Positions 17,535 to 26,635 of a stretch of 64,000 nt of DNA are shown here, piece by piece. This stretch comes from Deltaproteobacteria bacterium (lineage in GTDB: Bacteria > Myxococcota_A > UBA9160 > JAJDAL01), in contig JAJDAL010000050.1 in the NCBI GenBank assembly GCA_029261875.1, positions 104,047-168,046 of the forward strand. Direction: 5' to 3'. Positions within the stretch are counted from its first letter, which is position 1; every line of letters starts with the position of its first letter. Below the pieces are notes generated by a model, which worked only from the letters and a program-made list of their open reading frames with translations, had not been told where the DNA came from and made no database searches. Made by a program: the position numbers and the translations under genes.

Positions 17535-17671
17535 CACGGGTTGGGCGGGGGGCGTCTTCCGCGAAGTAAAGCGCAGCGAGCAGTCCACGAAACGATTCGC
17601 GCGAAGAACCCGCGTCGCAAGCCACCCGCCGAGCGAGCCATGAGCGGAAGACGCCCCCCGCCCAACCCGTG
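17535..17671. repeat. 28-bp perfect inverted repeat with 81-base spacer
   Basis: Arms 17535-17562 and 17644-17671 are exact reverse complements, with GGGCGGGGGGCGTCTTCCGC as the inner 20 bases of the left arm. It lies between two convergent genes, 44 bases after one stop and 25 before the other. There is no T tract on either side, so a simple terminator is not obvious. It may be a bidirectional transcript-end structure or a non-autonomous repeat element. Confidence 0.85.
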
Positions 17672-17696
17672 CGCAAAGCTAATCCGTCCGCACAGC

Positions 17697-18392
17697 TCAT
17701 TCCGCGTAAGTCCGCTCCAGATACTCCAAGATATCCCCAGACTCGAACATCTCGACCCCTGTATTGGGATCCACGAGATAGGGAACCATCATCTTCCCCG
17801 ACCGCGCCACGAACGCCTCACGCTTCGCGCTCCCCTTTCCAACGTTGTGAAGCAAATAGGGGAGTTCGTAGGAGGTGAGCGCCTCCCGCACGATCCGACA
17901 AAACGGAGAGGCCTCGAAGGAATAGAGTTCCAGCGGCTTCTCCGGCACCTTCGCCTTCGCCGCGTAGGTCCCCGCTCCGAACCGCACGCCCGCAGCCAAA
18001 CTGGCGCTGCCCGTCGTCAACGGCCCCATGTTCAGCAGCGCCGGGACACTCCCGTTTCCGTATTCCCGAAACAGGTATTGCACGATGTCGTCGGACTCGT
18101 ACATCTCCTTGCCCGTATTCGGATCCACCAGGTAGGGGAACTGCGCTTTCCCCCCACGTTCGATCACCCAATCGCGGTAGGTCCCGCCCTTCTTTGGACA
18201 GGGATAGATCATCGCGTCGAGATCCAGGATCGTAAGCGCCTCGCGCGCCTTGCGGCAGAACGGGCAACTCTCGAATTCGTAGAGTTCCAGCGGCTTTTCC
18301 GGACGACGCCCGAGCGTTCCGACCGAAACGCCGCTTCCAGCGCGTAGGACCGTCGAGAGGACCGAGGTGGCGACGTCGAGAATGCGATTCAT
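17697..18392 (-). CDS. Tandem glutaredoxin/GST N-terminal-fold protein
   Basis: 231 residues holding two copies of a thioredoxin-fold domain. Copy 1 (about 33-113) has ESCPFCRKAREAL with Cys43 and Cys46. Copy 2 (about 152-230) has EASPFCRIVREAL, where the first Cys is Ser162. Both copies carry a PYLVDPNTG cis-Pro loop and a C-terminal ES(D/G)DI motif, which binds glutathione in GST N-terminal domains. An N-terminal helix precedes them; no signal peptide. ATG at 18392 has an AAAGGAAC ribosome site; the frame is open further but this start fits the fold. Redox partner unknown. Confidence 0.8.
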   Translation of the reverse strand: MNRILDVATSVLSTVLRAGSGVSVGTLGRRPEKPLELYEFESCPFCRKAREALTILDLDAMIYPCPKKGGTYRDWVIERGGKAQFPYLVDPNTGKEMYESDDIVQYLFREYGNGSVPALLNMGPLTTGSASLAAGVRFGAGTYAAKAKVPEKPLELYSFEASPFCRIVREALTSYELPYLLHNVGKGSAKREAFVARSGKMMVPYLVDPNTGVEMFESGDILEYLERTYAE

Positions 18393-18623
18393 GGCGGTTC
18401 CTTTGCGGGCGCTCGCAGAACAAGCACAGGTAGGGGGAGGTGTTGCTTCTATTCTCCGTTTTTCAAGAAGCGAATGCAAAACCCCTCGACCCGGAAGGAT
18501 CCCTCTTCCGGTTGGCGTTGGGCGCTGGCTAAAGCCTCTCCGAAGCGCACCGATATCGATAGGGGATTCCACCGAGGGGCATTCTGTGCATCCGCCGTCC
18601 AACCAAGCCGCGCGCGCAAACAG

Positions 18624-19769
18624 ATGAAGACGATCGGAGGCCTGAACGGACTTCGCGGAGTGGCGGCCCTGGCCGTACTCCTGAGTCATCTCTCCAACCG
18701 AGGCTTCCATCTGCTTCCCGAGTTGAACCTGGCGGGGATCGGAAAACCCGGCGCGTATTTGTTCTTCGTGCTCAGTGCGTTCCTCTTGAGCTCTCAAATT
18801 CGACACGCGGGATTCGCGAAGCTGCGGAGTGGGGGATACCTGGCGCACTATGCCGAATCTCGGATTCTGCGGATCGGGCCGCTGTTCCTCTTGGTCGGTG
18901 CGTTTTGCGTTGTGACGACTTCCCTGGGCGCGCCGGTCTTGGTTGCGATGACGGCCACGGATTGGTTGGAAACCCTCGCGCTCACGCGCGGCGATGGGCA
19001 TCTCTGGACGATCCCGGTCGAGTTCAAGTTCTACTTCCTGCTTCCACCGATCATGTTGATTCTGCTGGGCGCTTTCGGTCGCCGCACGATCCTCTCCATC
19101 GCGGCCACCCTGGCGTTCCTCGTTCTCAGCGTCGTTTTGACCGAGCGAGCCTCGAAGGGAGCGGAGATGCTTCCCTTCTTGAACCTTTTCGCGGCGGGAA
19201 TCTTGGCGAGCGGCGTGGTCGACGCCCTGAAGGGGCGTGTCGAAGTCAGCCCGCGCCTGCAACGCGGATTCGAGTTCATGGCTTGGGGCGTCGCAGCGGT
19301 ATTGCCCTTCACCATCCCCATGGTCTACAGCCTCGTGAGCGGGCAACCCTTCGAACGCGGCACCTTCGACGAATCCCACGTGCTGTTCGGAACCCTGTGG
19401 GCAACCTTGATTGCGAGCCTGGTTCTGGGTTCGGGACGGCTGCGGCGGGTTCTGGATTGGCGACCGTTCGTGTTCCTCGGACGCGTCAGTTACAGCCTCT
19501 ACCTCTGGCATCCTCTCGTTCTGGCGACGCTGGCCAGCCTGAGCGCGAAAGCGACCCCGAACGGAATCGATTCACTCCCCCGCTACGCGGTTTCCTGGGG
19601 TGTGGTCGCGGGAAGCCTGCTGGTTGCGGCCGCCTCCTACCGCGTCGTCGAACGTCCCTTCGTCGATTGGAGACGCAGGCGAACGGATCCCGGGATGCTC
19701 GAGACCGATTCCCGCGCGGCGGGAGTGAATTCGATCGGTCAGGCAGTCGGTCGCGCGGCCAGGACCTGA
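18624..19769 (+). CDS. Acyltransferase family 3 (OafA/YrhL-like) membrane protein
   Basis: 381 residues from an ATG at which the family N-terminus begins (GGLNGLRGVAALAVLLSHL). About ten membrane helices follow. The conserved His is in VLLSHLSN, the Arg in YAESRILRIGPLFL, and FLGRVSYSLYLWHPLVL is the typical late motif. Such proteins move acyl groups, commonly acetyl, across the inner membrane onto polysaccharide or lipid. No glycan cluster is nearby, so the acceptor is unknown. Its 3' end overlaps the convergent ribE by 31 bases. Confidence 0.8.
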   Translation: MKTIGGLNGLRGVAALAVLLSHLSNRGFHLLPELNLAGIGKPGAYLFFVLSAFLLSSQIRHAGFAKLRSGGYLAHYAESRILRIGPLFLLVGAFCVVTTSLGAPVLVAMTATDWLETLALTRGDGHLWTIPVEFKFYFLLPPIMLILLGAFGRRTILSIAATLAFLVLSVVLTERASKGAEMLPFLNLFAAGILASGVVDALKGRVEVSPRLQRGFEFMAWGVAAVLPFTIPMVYSLVSGQPFERGTFDESHVLFGTLWATLIASLVLGSGRLRRVLDWRPFVFLGRVSYSLYLWHPLVLATLASLSAKATPNGIDSLPRYAVSWGVVAGSLLVAAASYRVVERPFVDWRRRRTDPGMLETDSRAAGVNSIGQAVGRAART

Positions 19770-20350
19770 TCGACGTAGCGTTTGACGTATTTCCCGAGAA
19801 TGTCGGCCTCGAGATTCACGGGATCCCCGGGCTGACGCTGGCCCAGATTGGTTTCCCGCAAGGTATGTGGAATCAGAACCACATCGAACGCCGTTTCCTC
19901 GACATCGACGACCGTGAGCGACACGCCATCGATCGCCACAGATCCCTTGGGGACCAACGAAGTGGCGAACTCGGCACCGCAGTCCACGACGAACCGAACA
20001 TCCTCTCCACGGCGCTCCAGTGCCCGCACACAGCCCGTCGTATCCACGTGGCCCTGCACGATGTGACCGTCGAAGCGACTGGCCGCCCCCATGGCGCGTT
20101 CGAGATTGACGGACTGCCCCGGCGCGAGGCTTTCGAGGGACGATTTCTCCAGCGTCTCGCGCACGGCGTCGAAGGACAGGCACTCGTCCGCGATGGAGGT
20201 CACGGTCAGGCAGGTTCCGTTCACCGCGACGCTGTCTCCGAGCTTCACACCGCCACTTGCCGACCCGCAAGCCACGACGAAACGGACGCTGCTCCCCACC
20301 GCTTCGACGGATTCGACCCGCCCGACACGCTCGATGATGCCCGTGAACAC
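19739..20350 (-). CDS. ribE: Riboflavin synthase alpha chain
   Basis: 203 residues with two lumazine-binding halves (about 1-95 and 96-203), beginning MFTGIIERVGRVESVE. It dismutates two 6,7-dimethyl-8-ribityllumazine molecules to riboflavin. NGTCLTV in the first half and DGVSLTV in the second are the repeated ligand motifs, and GHIVQGHVDTTG is the linker signature. The GTG start at 20350 overlaps the TAG stop of thrC by one base (TAGTG). No FMN riboswitch precedes it; the other rib genes are elsewhere. Confidence 0.94.
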   Translation of the reverse strand: MFTGIIERVGRVESVEAVGSSVRFVVACGSASGGVKLGDSVAVNGTCLTVTSIADECLSFDAVRETLEKSSLESLAPGQSVNLERAMGAASRFDGHIVQGHVDTTGCVRALERRGEDVRFVVDCGAEFATSLVPKGSVAIDGVSLTVVDVEETAFDVVLIPHTLRETNLGQRQPGDPVNLEADILGKYVKRYVDQVLAARPTA

Positions 20351-21708
20351 TAGCCCGCCGCCCGTCCGCGCTTTTCGATTTGGCGCAGCATTTCGTCGCG
20401 CACCTGGTCGTACTTCGCGGGAAGCTCGATGGGCGGGTTCGCGTGCTGGGCATCGACGCCCTCGAGTGCCAACTTGTGATAGTCGACCTTGAAGTCGACG
20501 AATTTGAGTCCATGGGCCGTGGAGATCACCACCACCCGGTCGCTCTTACGAATCTCGCCCCGATCCAAGAGCTTCTTGGTGGCCGCCAGCGCGACGCCCG
20601 TGTGGGGGCAGTTGAACAATCCGGTTCGATCCGCCGCGGCGGCCGCCTCCGCCAACTCCGCTTCGCTGGCCTCCTCGACGATTCCGTCGTAGCGCCCGAT
20701 CGCGTCGATGGCTTTGACGGCCGAAACCGGATTCCCGATCTGAATCGCCGACGCGAGCGTCGGGCGCGCCGCAATGGGCTCGAAGGTTTCGAATCCGCGC
20801 GTATAGGCGAGATACAGCGGGTTGGCCTGTTGGGCCTGGGCGACCGCGATCCGCGGGCGACGATTCACGAGGCCGAGTTCGAGCATCATGTCGAGTCCGG
20901 CGGCCAGCGCCGACACGTTGCCGAGATTCCCGCCGGGAATCACGATCCAATCCGGGACTTCCCAATCGAATTGTTGAGCGATCTCGATTCCGACGGTCTT
21001 CTGCCCCTCGATCCGCAGGCTGTTCATGGAATTCGCGAGATAGATCCCGTCGCGCTCCGCGACCTCCCTCACGATGGCCATGCAACCGTCGAAATCCGTA
21101 TCCAGCGCAAACACGATGGCGCCATTGGCGACGGGTTGAATCAATTGCGCGATGGAAACCTTGCCCCGCGGCAGAAACACGATGGCGGGCAAGCCCGCCG
21201 CCGCCGCGTAGGCGGAAAGCGCCGCCGAGGTGTCCCCGGTGGAGGCGCACGCCACCGCGGGAATCGAGCGACCGCGGGAAATCATCTCGCGAACCATGGA
21301 AACCAACACCGTCATTCCGAGATCTTTGAACGAACCGGTGTGGGAGTTCCCGCACTGCTTGATCCACAGCTCGTCGAGCCCCAATTCGCGGCCGTAGCGC
21401 TCGGCCCAGAAGAGATTCGAATTGCCCTCGTACATCGAGACGACGTTCTCGTTGTCGATATTGGGACAGACCCACTCCTTTTTTCCCCAGACCCCGGACC
21501 CGAGCGGCCATTCGGTCTTGTGGGCCCGCGCCTCGAACAGCGCCCGCCACTCGGCCCCGCTCACCTTGCGCAGCTCGTCCATGTTGTGCGCGACCCGCAA
21601 GAGGCCGCCATCGCGCGCGGTATAGACGATTTCATCGAGTCCATAGCGCTCGCTGGAATCGTTCCAGGATTCAAACCAGGCGTCGAAAACGGGCTTGGTC
21701 GCCCCCAT
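20350..21708 (-). CDS. thrC: Threonine synthase
   Basis: 452 residues, a fold-type II PLP enzyme converting O-phosphohomoserine to threonine. GNSHTGSFKDLGM has the PLP-binding Lys, and PGGNLGNVSALAAG is the phosphate loop. The N-terminus contains the pattern VCPNIDNENVVSMYEGNSNL. It follows hom with two bases between and overlaps ribE. Together with hom it makes the last part of the aspartate-to-threonine route; homoserine kinase is not in the window. Confidence 0.92.
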   Translation of the reverse strand: MGATKPVFDAWFESWNDSSERYGLDEIVYTARDGGLLRVAHNMDELRKVSGAEWRALFEARAHKTEWPLGSGVWGKKEWVCPNIDNENVVSMYEGNSNLFWAERYGRELGLDELWIKQCGNSHTGSFKDLGMTVLVSMVREMISRGRSIPAVACASTGDTSAALSAYAAAAGLPAIVFLPRGKVSIAQLIQPVANGAIVFALDTDFDGCMAIVREVAERDGIYLANSMNSLRIEGQKTVGIEIAQQFDWEVPDWIVIPGGNLGNVSALAAGLDMMLELGLVNRRPRIAVAQAQQANPLYLAYTRGFETFEPIAARPTLASAIQIGNPVSAVKAIDAIGRYDGIVEEASEAELAEAAAAADRTGLFNCPHTGVALAATKKLLDRGEIRKSDRVVVISTAHGLKFVDFKVDYHKLALEGVDAQHANPPIELPAKYDQVRDEMLRQIEKRGRAAG

Positions 21709-21710
21709 GA

Positions 21711-23042
21711 CTAGAAGTCCTCTTCCACGCGCACCAAACGGGTGGGCGCGGTGACGTCCGGTAGGCGGTCGATCTCCGCCAACGCGGCCCGCACCCGGGC
21801 TTCCCGGGTGCGATGAGTAAAGATGATGATCGGAACCGCTTCGCCTGTACGACTCGATCCCCGCTGAAAGATCGATTCGATTCCGATTCCGTTCTCGCCG
21901 AGAATGCTCGCGACGTGACCCAAAACTCCGGGCTCGTCGCGCACGCTCAAGCAAAGGTAGGCACGTCCTTCGAGATCGCCCAGGGGAACCAGGGGCTTGC
22001 GTTTCAGGGACTCGGGCAAGTAGGAGAGCGGCGCCACCCGTCCCGCGGAACCGCGACGGACCTCGCGCGCAACTTCCATCAAGTCCCCCACGACCGCGCT
22101 GGCGGTGGGCAACTCGCCTGCACCGGCTCCGTAGAACAAGGTCGGCCCCACGGCGTCGCCGTGAACCGCCACGGCGTTCATCGGCCCTTCGACCTTGGCG
22201 AGGAGGCTCGTTGCGGGCACGAAGGTCGGGTGCACACGCGCTTCGATCCGTTCGGATTTCCCTTCGCCATGGACCTTCGCGATGGCGAGCAGCTTGATCC
22301 GGTAGCCGAATTCCTCCGCTGCTTCGAAGTCGACGGGCAAGAGCGACCGGATTCCCTCGGTGGGAATATCCTTGAAGGTGAGCTCGGCCCCGAACGCCAT
22401 GGCGACCAGCAGCGTGAGCTTGTGCGCCGCATCGATTCCGTCCACGTCGAAACTGGGGTCCGCCTCGGCGTACCCGAGGTCCTGGGCGCGCTTGAGCACG
22501 ACCTCGAAATCCTCGCCCGTCTCCTGCATCTCCGACAGCACGAAATTGGTGGTGCCGTTGATGATGCCGTGGATCGCCTCGATGCGGTTGGCGGAAAGCC
22601 CTTCGCGCAAGGAACGCAGGATCGGGATCCCGCCCCCCACGCTGGCCTCGAACGCCACGTCGACGCCGGCGCTCGCCGCCGCATCGAAGATCTCTTTGCC
22701 GTGGAGTGCCAACAAGGCCTTGTTCGCGGTGACCACGTGTTTCCCGCGCTCGATGGCTCCCATGGTGAGCTGACGCGCGGCGCCGTAGCCGCCGATCAAT
22801 TCGATCACGATCGAGACTTCGGGGTCGTCGATCAACGCCTGGCTGTCGCTGTCGAAGCGAATGCCCGACAGATCCACGCCGCGATCCGTCTCCGTATCGA
22901 GGTCCGCAATGCGCACGAGACGCAGCGGGAAACCCAGACGTTGTGCAATCACGCCGGCGTTCTTGCGGAGTACACGGACCACCCCGGTCCCGATGGTTCC
23001 GAGCCCGATGAGCCCCACTCCGACCGCGTCGCGATCTCCCAT
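21711..23042 (-). CDS. hom: Homoserine dehydrogenase with ACT domain
   Basis: 443 residues. An NAD(P)-binding domain (GVGLIGLGTIGTGVV) is followed by the catalytic domain (TANKALLALHG, FEASVGGGIPI, NGTTNFVLSEM, with Lys and Glu of the substrate site) and a C-terminal ACT domain (about 360-430, DEPGVLGHVASILGENGIGIE). The ACT domain usually gives feedback inhibition by threonine. ATG at 23042 overlaps the stop of the upstream aminotransferase by one base (TGATG). Standard monofunctional length, so aspartokinase is separate. Confidence 0.94.
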   Translation of the reverse strand: MGDRDAVGVGLIGLGTIGTGVVRVLRKNAGVIAQRLGFPLRLVRIADLDTETDRGVDLSGIRFDSDSQALIDDPEVSIVIELIGGYGAARQLTMGAIERGKHVVTANKALLALHGKEIFDAAASAGVDVAFEASVGGGIPILRSLREGLSANRIEAIHGIINGTTNFVLSEMQETGEDFEVVLKRAQDLGYAEADPSFDVDGIDAAHKLTLLVAMAFGAELTFKDIPTEGIRSLLPVDFEAAEEFGYRIKLLAIAKVHGEGKSERIEARVHPTFVPATSLLAKVEGPMNAVAVHGDAVGPTLFYGAGAGELPTASAVVGDLMEVAREVRRGSAGRVAPLSYLPESLKRKPLVPLGDLEGRAYLCLSVRDEPGVLGHVASILGENGIGIESIFQRGSSRTGEAVPIIIFTHRTREARVRAALAEIDRLPDVTAPTRLVRVEEDF

Positions 23043-24247
23043 CAGACCGATGCCTCCCGCAAGAATTTCCGAATGCCGCGAACCGCCTGCCGGATCCGGT
23101 GTTGGTTCTCCACCAAGGCGAAGCGTACATAGCCCTCGCCGGTTTCCCCAAAGCCGATGCCCGGCGAGACCGCGACCTTGGCGCCCGCCAACAAGCGCTT
23201 CGAAAATTCGAGGGAGCCCATTTCGCGAAAGGGTTCCGGGAGCGGCGCCCAAACGAACATGGTGGCCAGGGGTTTTTCGATCTTCCACATGCCCGGGCCC
23301 GGCTGGGCCAGGCCTTCGATCAGGGTGTCGCGCCGACGCCGGTAGACATCCACGGTGTCGCTCACACAGTCCTGCGGCCCGCGCAGCGCGACGATCGCGC
23401 CGATCTGAATCGGCTGCGGAATTCCGTAGTCGAGATAGCTCTTGATGCGCGTCAGCGCGCCGATCATCTCCCGGTTCCCCACCGCAAACCCAACCCGCCA
23501 GCCGGCCATCGAATGGCTCTTCGACAGGGAACCGAATTCGATCGCGACATCGCGCGCGCCGGGAACTTCCAGGATGCTCGGCGGCTTGTAGCCGTCGAAG
23601 GCGATCTCCGCGTAGGCGAAATCGTGCAGCACCATCATGGAATTCTCCCGCGCCACGTCGATGATGCGCGCGAGAAACGACAGGTCCACCACCCGCGTAG
23701 TGGGGTTGTGGGGAAACGAAACGATCAACATCTTGGGCTTCGGCCAGGTGCGGGAAATCGCTTCCTGGAGGTTGTCGATGAAATCCGAATCCGCGGTCAG
23801 CGGTACCCGGCGCAAATCGCCGCCCGCGATGATGACCGAGTATTGATGAATCGGGTACGTGGGATCCGGGCACATCACGACGTCACCGGGACCGATGGTC
23901 ATCAACACGAAGTGCGAAAGCCCCTCCTTGGCGCCGATCACCGCCATGGCCTCGGATTCGGGATCGATCTCCACGTCGTGCAGCCGTTTGTACCACTCGG
24001 AGATTCCGAGCCGCAGGTTCGGGAGTCCGCGCGAAGACGAATACCGATGGTTGCGCGGATTGCGCGCCACTTCGCAGATCTTGTCCACCACGTGAGGCGG
24101 TGTGGGGACATCCGGGTTCCCCATACCCAGGTCGATCACATCCTCGCCGGCTCGACGCGCGGCTGCCTTCAGATCGTTCACCTGGGCGAACACGTACGGG
24201 GGCAGACGGTTGAGCTTGTGAAAATCGTGTCGAATGGGACCGCTCAT
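23042..24247 (-). CDS. AlaC-like class I/II aminotransferase
   Basis: 401 residues starting MSGPIRHDFHKLNRLPPYVF. PLP lysine in GSLSKSHSMAGWRVGF, the substrate-contact segment FPHNPTTRVVDLSF (usually NPTG/NPTA) and DFAYAEIAFDGY match the AlaC/YfdZ and LL-DAP-aminotransferase-like branch found in deltaproteobacteria. This is an alanine or related aminotransferase; its place directly upstream of hom suggests a role in amino-acid supply. The TGA overlaps the hom ATG by one base; the start overlaps the lipA stop by four. Confidence 0.85.
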   Translation of the reverse strand: MSGPIRHDFHKLNRLPPYVFAQVNDLKAAARRAGEDVIDLGMGNPDVPTPPHVVDKICEVARNPRNHRYSSSRGLPNLRLGISEWYKRLHDVEIDPESEAMAVIGAKEGLSHFVLMTIGPGDVVMCPDPTYPIHQYSVIIAGGDLRRVPLTADSDFIDNLQEAISRTWPKPKMLIVSFPHNPTTRVVDLSFLARIIDVARENSMMVLHDFAYAEIAFDGYKPPSILEVPGARDVAIEFGSLSKSHSMAGWRVGFAVGNREMIGALTRIKSYLDYGIPQPIQIGAIVALRGPQDCVSDTVDVYRRRRDTLIEGLAQPGPGMWKIEKPLATMFVWAPLPEPFREMGSLEFSKRLLAGAKVAVSPGIGFGETGEGYVRFALVENQHRIRQAVRGIRKFLREASV

Positions 24248-25185
24248 CGAACTTGGCCTTGGATTGAAGTGGACGATTGACGCGCCGCGCGCGCGCGACG
24301 CAGGGAATTCTCGGCGTTGTAGGACGAGCGAACCAGCGGACCGCTCGCCACGTGGGCGAAACCGAGCGCTCGGGCTTCGTCCCCGATCGCTTCGAATTCC
24401 ACCGGCTCGAGATAACGCACCACCGGGAGATGTTCGAGGGAGGGCCGCAGGTATTGCCCCACCGTGACGGTGTCGACGCCCGCCTGGCGGAGTTCGCGAA
24501 ACACATCCACGACTTCGGCGCGCTCTTCCCCCAAGCCCAGCATGATGCCGGACTTCACCAGACTGTTGGGACGCGCGCGCTTCGCCGCGGCCAGCACGGC
24601 GAGCGAGCGTTCGAAACGCGCGCCGGGACGTACCGTCCGATACAGGCGCGGGACCGTCTCCACATTGTGGTTGTAGACTTCCGGGCTCGCGTCGCACACG
24701 CGCCGCACCGCCTCTTCATCGCCTTGGAAATCCGGTGTCAAGACCTCGACCGTCGTCTCCGCGTTCGCCCGGTGGATGGCGGCCACGGTCGCGGCGAAAT
24801 GGGCCGCCCCCCCGTCGGGCAGGTCGTCGCGATTCACGGAGGTGAGCACCACGTGTCCGAGTCCGAATTCGGCAGCGGCACGCGCGACCTGTTCGGGTTC
24901 CCGGGGATCCGGCGGCTGCGATGGCAATCCGGTTTCGACCGCGCAGAAACGGCAGGCGCGCGTGCACACGCGGCCCAACAACATGAAGGTCACCGCGCGT
25001 CGCGCCCAGCAGGCGGAGCGGTTGGGGCAGCGCGCCTCCTCGCAAACGCTGTGGAGTCCGCGTTCGCGCAACGCGCGCGCGACGCGGTTCACCTCGGGAT
25101 CCCGCACTGCGGGCCGCACGCAGTGCGGCGGTAGGCGCGGAATCTCCTGGCGCCCGGCCGTTGTTGTTCCGGCGGCCTGCTGCAC
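24244..25185 (-). CDS. lipA: Lipoyl synthase
   Basis: 313 residues from a GTG at 25185 with GGGAG and GAGG upstream; the longer frame runs into the permease gene in another frame. A radical-SAM enzyme inserting two sulfurs into protein-bound octanoate. The SAM cluster motif is CTRACRFC, the auxiliary cluster is CEEARCPNRSAC, and the C-terminal Ser of VRSSYNAEN completes it. Full family length. Start position is the main doubt. Translation is coupled to the aminotransferase. Confidence 0.9.
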   Translation of the reverse strand: MQQAAGTTTAGRQEIPRLPPHCVRPAVRDPEVNRVARALRERGLHSVCEEARCPNRSACWARRAVTFMLLGRVCTRACRFCAVETGLPSQPPDPREPEQVARAAAEFGLGHVVLTSVNRDDLPDGGAAHFAATVAAIHRANAETTVEVLTPDFQGDEEAVRRVCDASPEVYNHNVETVPRLYRTVRPGARFERSLAVLAAAKRARPNSLVKSGIMLGLGEERAEVVDVFRELRQAGVDTVTVGQYLRPSLEHLPVVRYLEPVEFEAIGDEARALGFAHVASGPLVRSSYNAENSLRRARAARQSSTSIQGQVR

Positions 25186-25255
25186 GCTCCCAAACCTCGC
25201 TAAAACCGCAAGATTATTGAAGAAATCGGCGTCCAGCAACAACGCCGCCCGCCCC

Positions 25256-26545
25256 CTAGGCGGCGCGGGCCGGGGCGTAGCGGGCGAAGTACCGATAGAA
25301 GGGCCAACCCAGCGCCGCCATAGCCAAAACGGCGCTGCACTCCCGCGGTGCCCCCCAAAACAACGCCAGCGCGATCGCGACATTGACCCCGATGTAGAGC
25401 GCCGGCAGCCAGGGGTAGCCCCACGCCCGGTACGGACGCGCCAGATCGGGTTCGCGCCGCCGCAGGGCGTACAGGGCCAAGGTGTCGGCAATCGTGGCCA
25501 GCACGATGGCGATGGTGGTGTAGTTCAAGATGTTGACGAACAGGGAGTCGGGAAAGCCTTCGAAAATCGCCAGCAACGCGAGTGAAACGACGCCCTGCAC
25601 CACGATGGCGACGTGCGGCGTGTTGTAACTCACGTGGGTGCGCTCGACGCCGGAAAAGAACAGGCCGTCCAGCGCCATCGCGTAGGCGATGCGGGGTCCG
25701 ACCAGAATCGTGGCATTCAGCGTGCCGAGAATCGACGCCAGCACGAAGGCGGACACCAGCTTCCCACTGATCGGCCCAAACAGCGCACCCGCCGCCGCCT
25801 CCCCCGCGTTGTCGACGCCGCGGAAGTCCGCCAGGGGGATCGCGTACAGATAGACCGCATTCACGATCAGATAGATGCCCGTGCAGATCGCCAGGCCCAG
25901 AAACAACGATCGCGGCACGTTGCGACCCGGCTCGCGGATCTCGCTCGCCACGAACACCGACGCGTTCCATCCGAGAAAGCTGAAGAGAATCGGCGACAAG
26001 GCGAGCCCGAACGCCAGAAGGGGCGCGGCATTCCCGATCCCCTCGATGACGGGCGTGAGATTCTCGACGCTCCCGTTCCCGAAGAACGGGCCGATCGCCG
26101 CAAATGCCACGAGCGCGACGACCTTGAAATAGCCGGTGATGTTGTTCGCCGCCGCGCCCCAGCGGACGCCCGCGTAGTTGAGCGCCGAAACCGCGACCGT
26201 GACCGCGATCGCGATGCCCATCACGCCGCTGCTCCCGTAGCCCAGAAAGCCCGCCAGGGAGGATGCGAACCCCGCCGCGAGAGTCGCGATGGTTCCCGCG
26301 TAGATGACGAAGAAGGTCAACCAGCCGATCAGAAAACCGGCTCCGGGGTGAAAGGCAGCGCGCAGGTACACGTAGTCGCCGCCCGCACGGGGAAACATGG
26401 CGCCGAGTTCGGCATTCACGAGTGCGCCGACCAGGGAAATCAACGCCCCGACGGTCCAGGCGGCGAAGATCAAGCCCGGATGGGGCAAGAGATCGGCGAT
26501 TCGACCGGGGGTGAGAAAGATCCCGGACCCGATCACCGACGACAC
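25256..26545 (-). CDS. APC-superfamily amino acid permease
   Basis: 429 residues from the first in-frame GTG, with about twelve membrane helices. The first helix has SSVIGSGIFLTPG, the substrate-backbone loop of APC transporters, and FSFLGWNASVFVASEIREPGRNVPRSL is the conserved helix 6/loop region. However, family similarity continues upstream of the GTG (KRSLSLNDATFLVV), where the frame stays open to the hppA stop without ATG, GTG or TTG. A CTG at 26569 is the best alternative start. Substrate unknown. Confidence 0.8.
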   Translation of the reverse strand: MSSVIGSGIFLTPGRIADLLPHPGLIFAAWTVGALISLVGALVNAELGAMFPRAGGDYVYLRAAFHPGAGFLIGWLTFFVIYAGTIATLAAGFASSLAGFLGYGSSGVMGIAIAVTVAVSALNYAGVRWGAAANNITGYFKVVALVAFAAIGPFFGNGSVENLTPVIEGIGNAAPLLAFGLALSPILFSFLGWNASVFVASEIREPGRNVPRSLFLGLAICTGIYLIVNAVYLYAIPLADFRGVDNAGEAAAGALFGPISGKLVSAFVLASILGTLNATILVGPRIAYAMALDGLFFSGVERTHVSYNTPHVAIVVQGVVSLALLAIFEGFPDSLFVNILNYTTIAIVLATIADTLALYALRRREPDLARPYRAWGYPWLPALYIGVNVAIALALFWGAPRECSAVLAMAALGWPFYRYFARYAPARAA

Positions 26546-26635
26546 GACGAGAAACGTCGCGTCGTTCAGCGATAGGGAACGCTTTAATCGGTCACGAGGG
26601 TGCGCGCGCTCCGCGCGAACGGCGAGGCCCCAATC

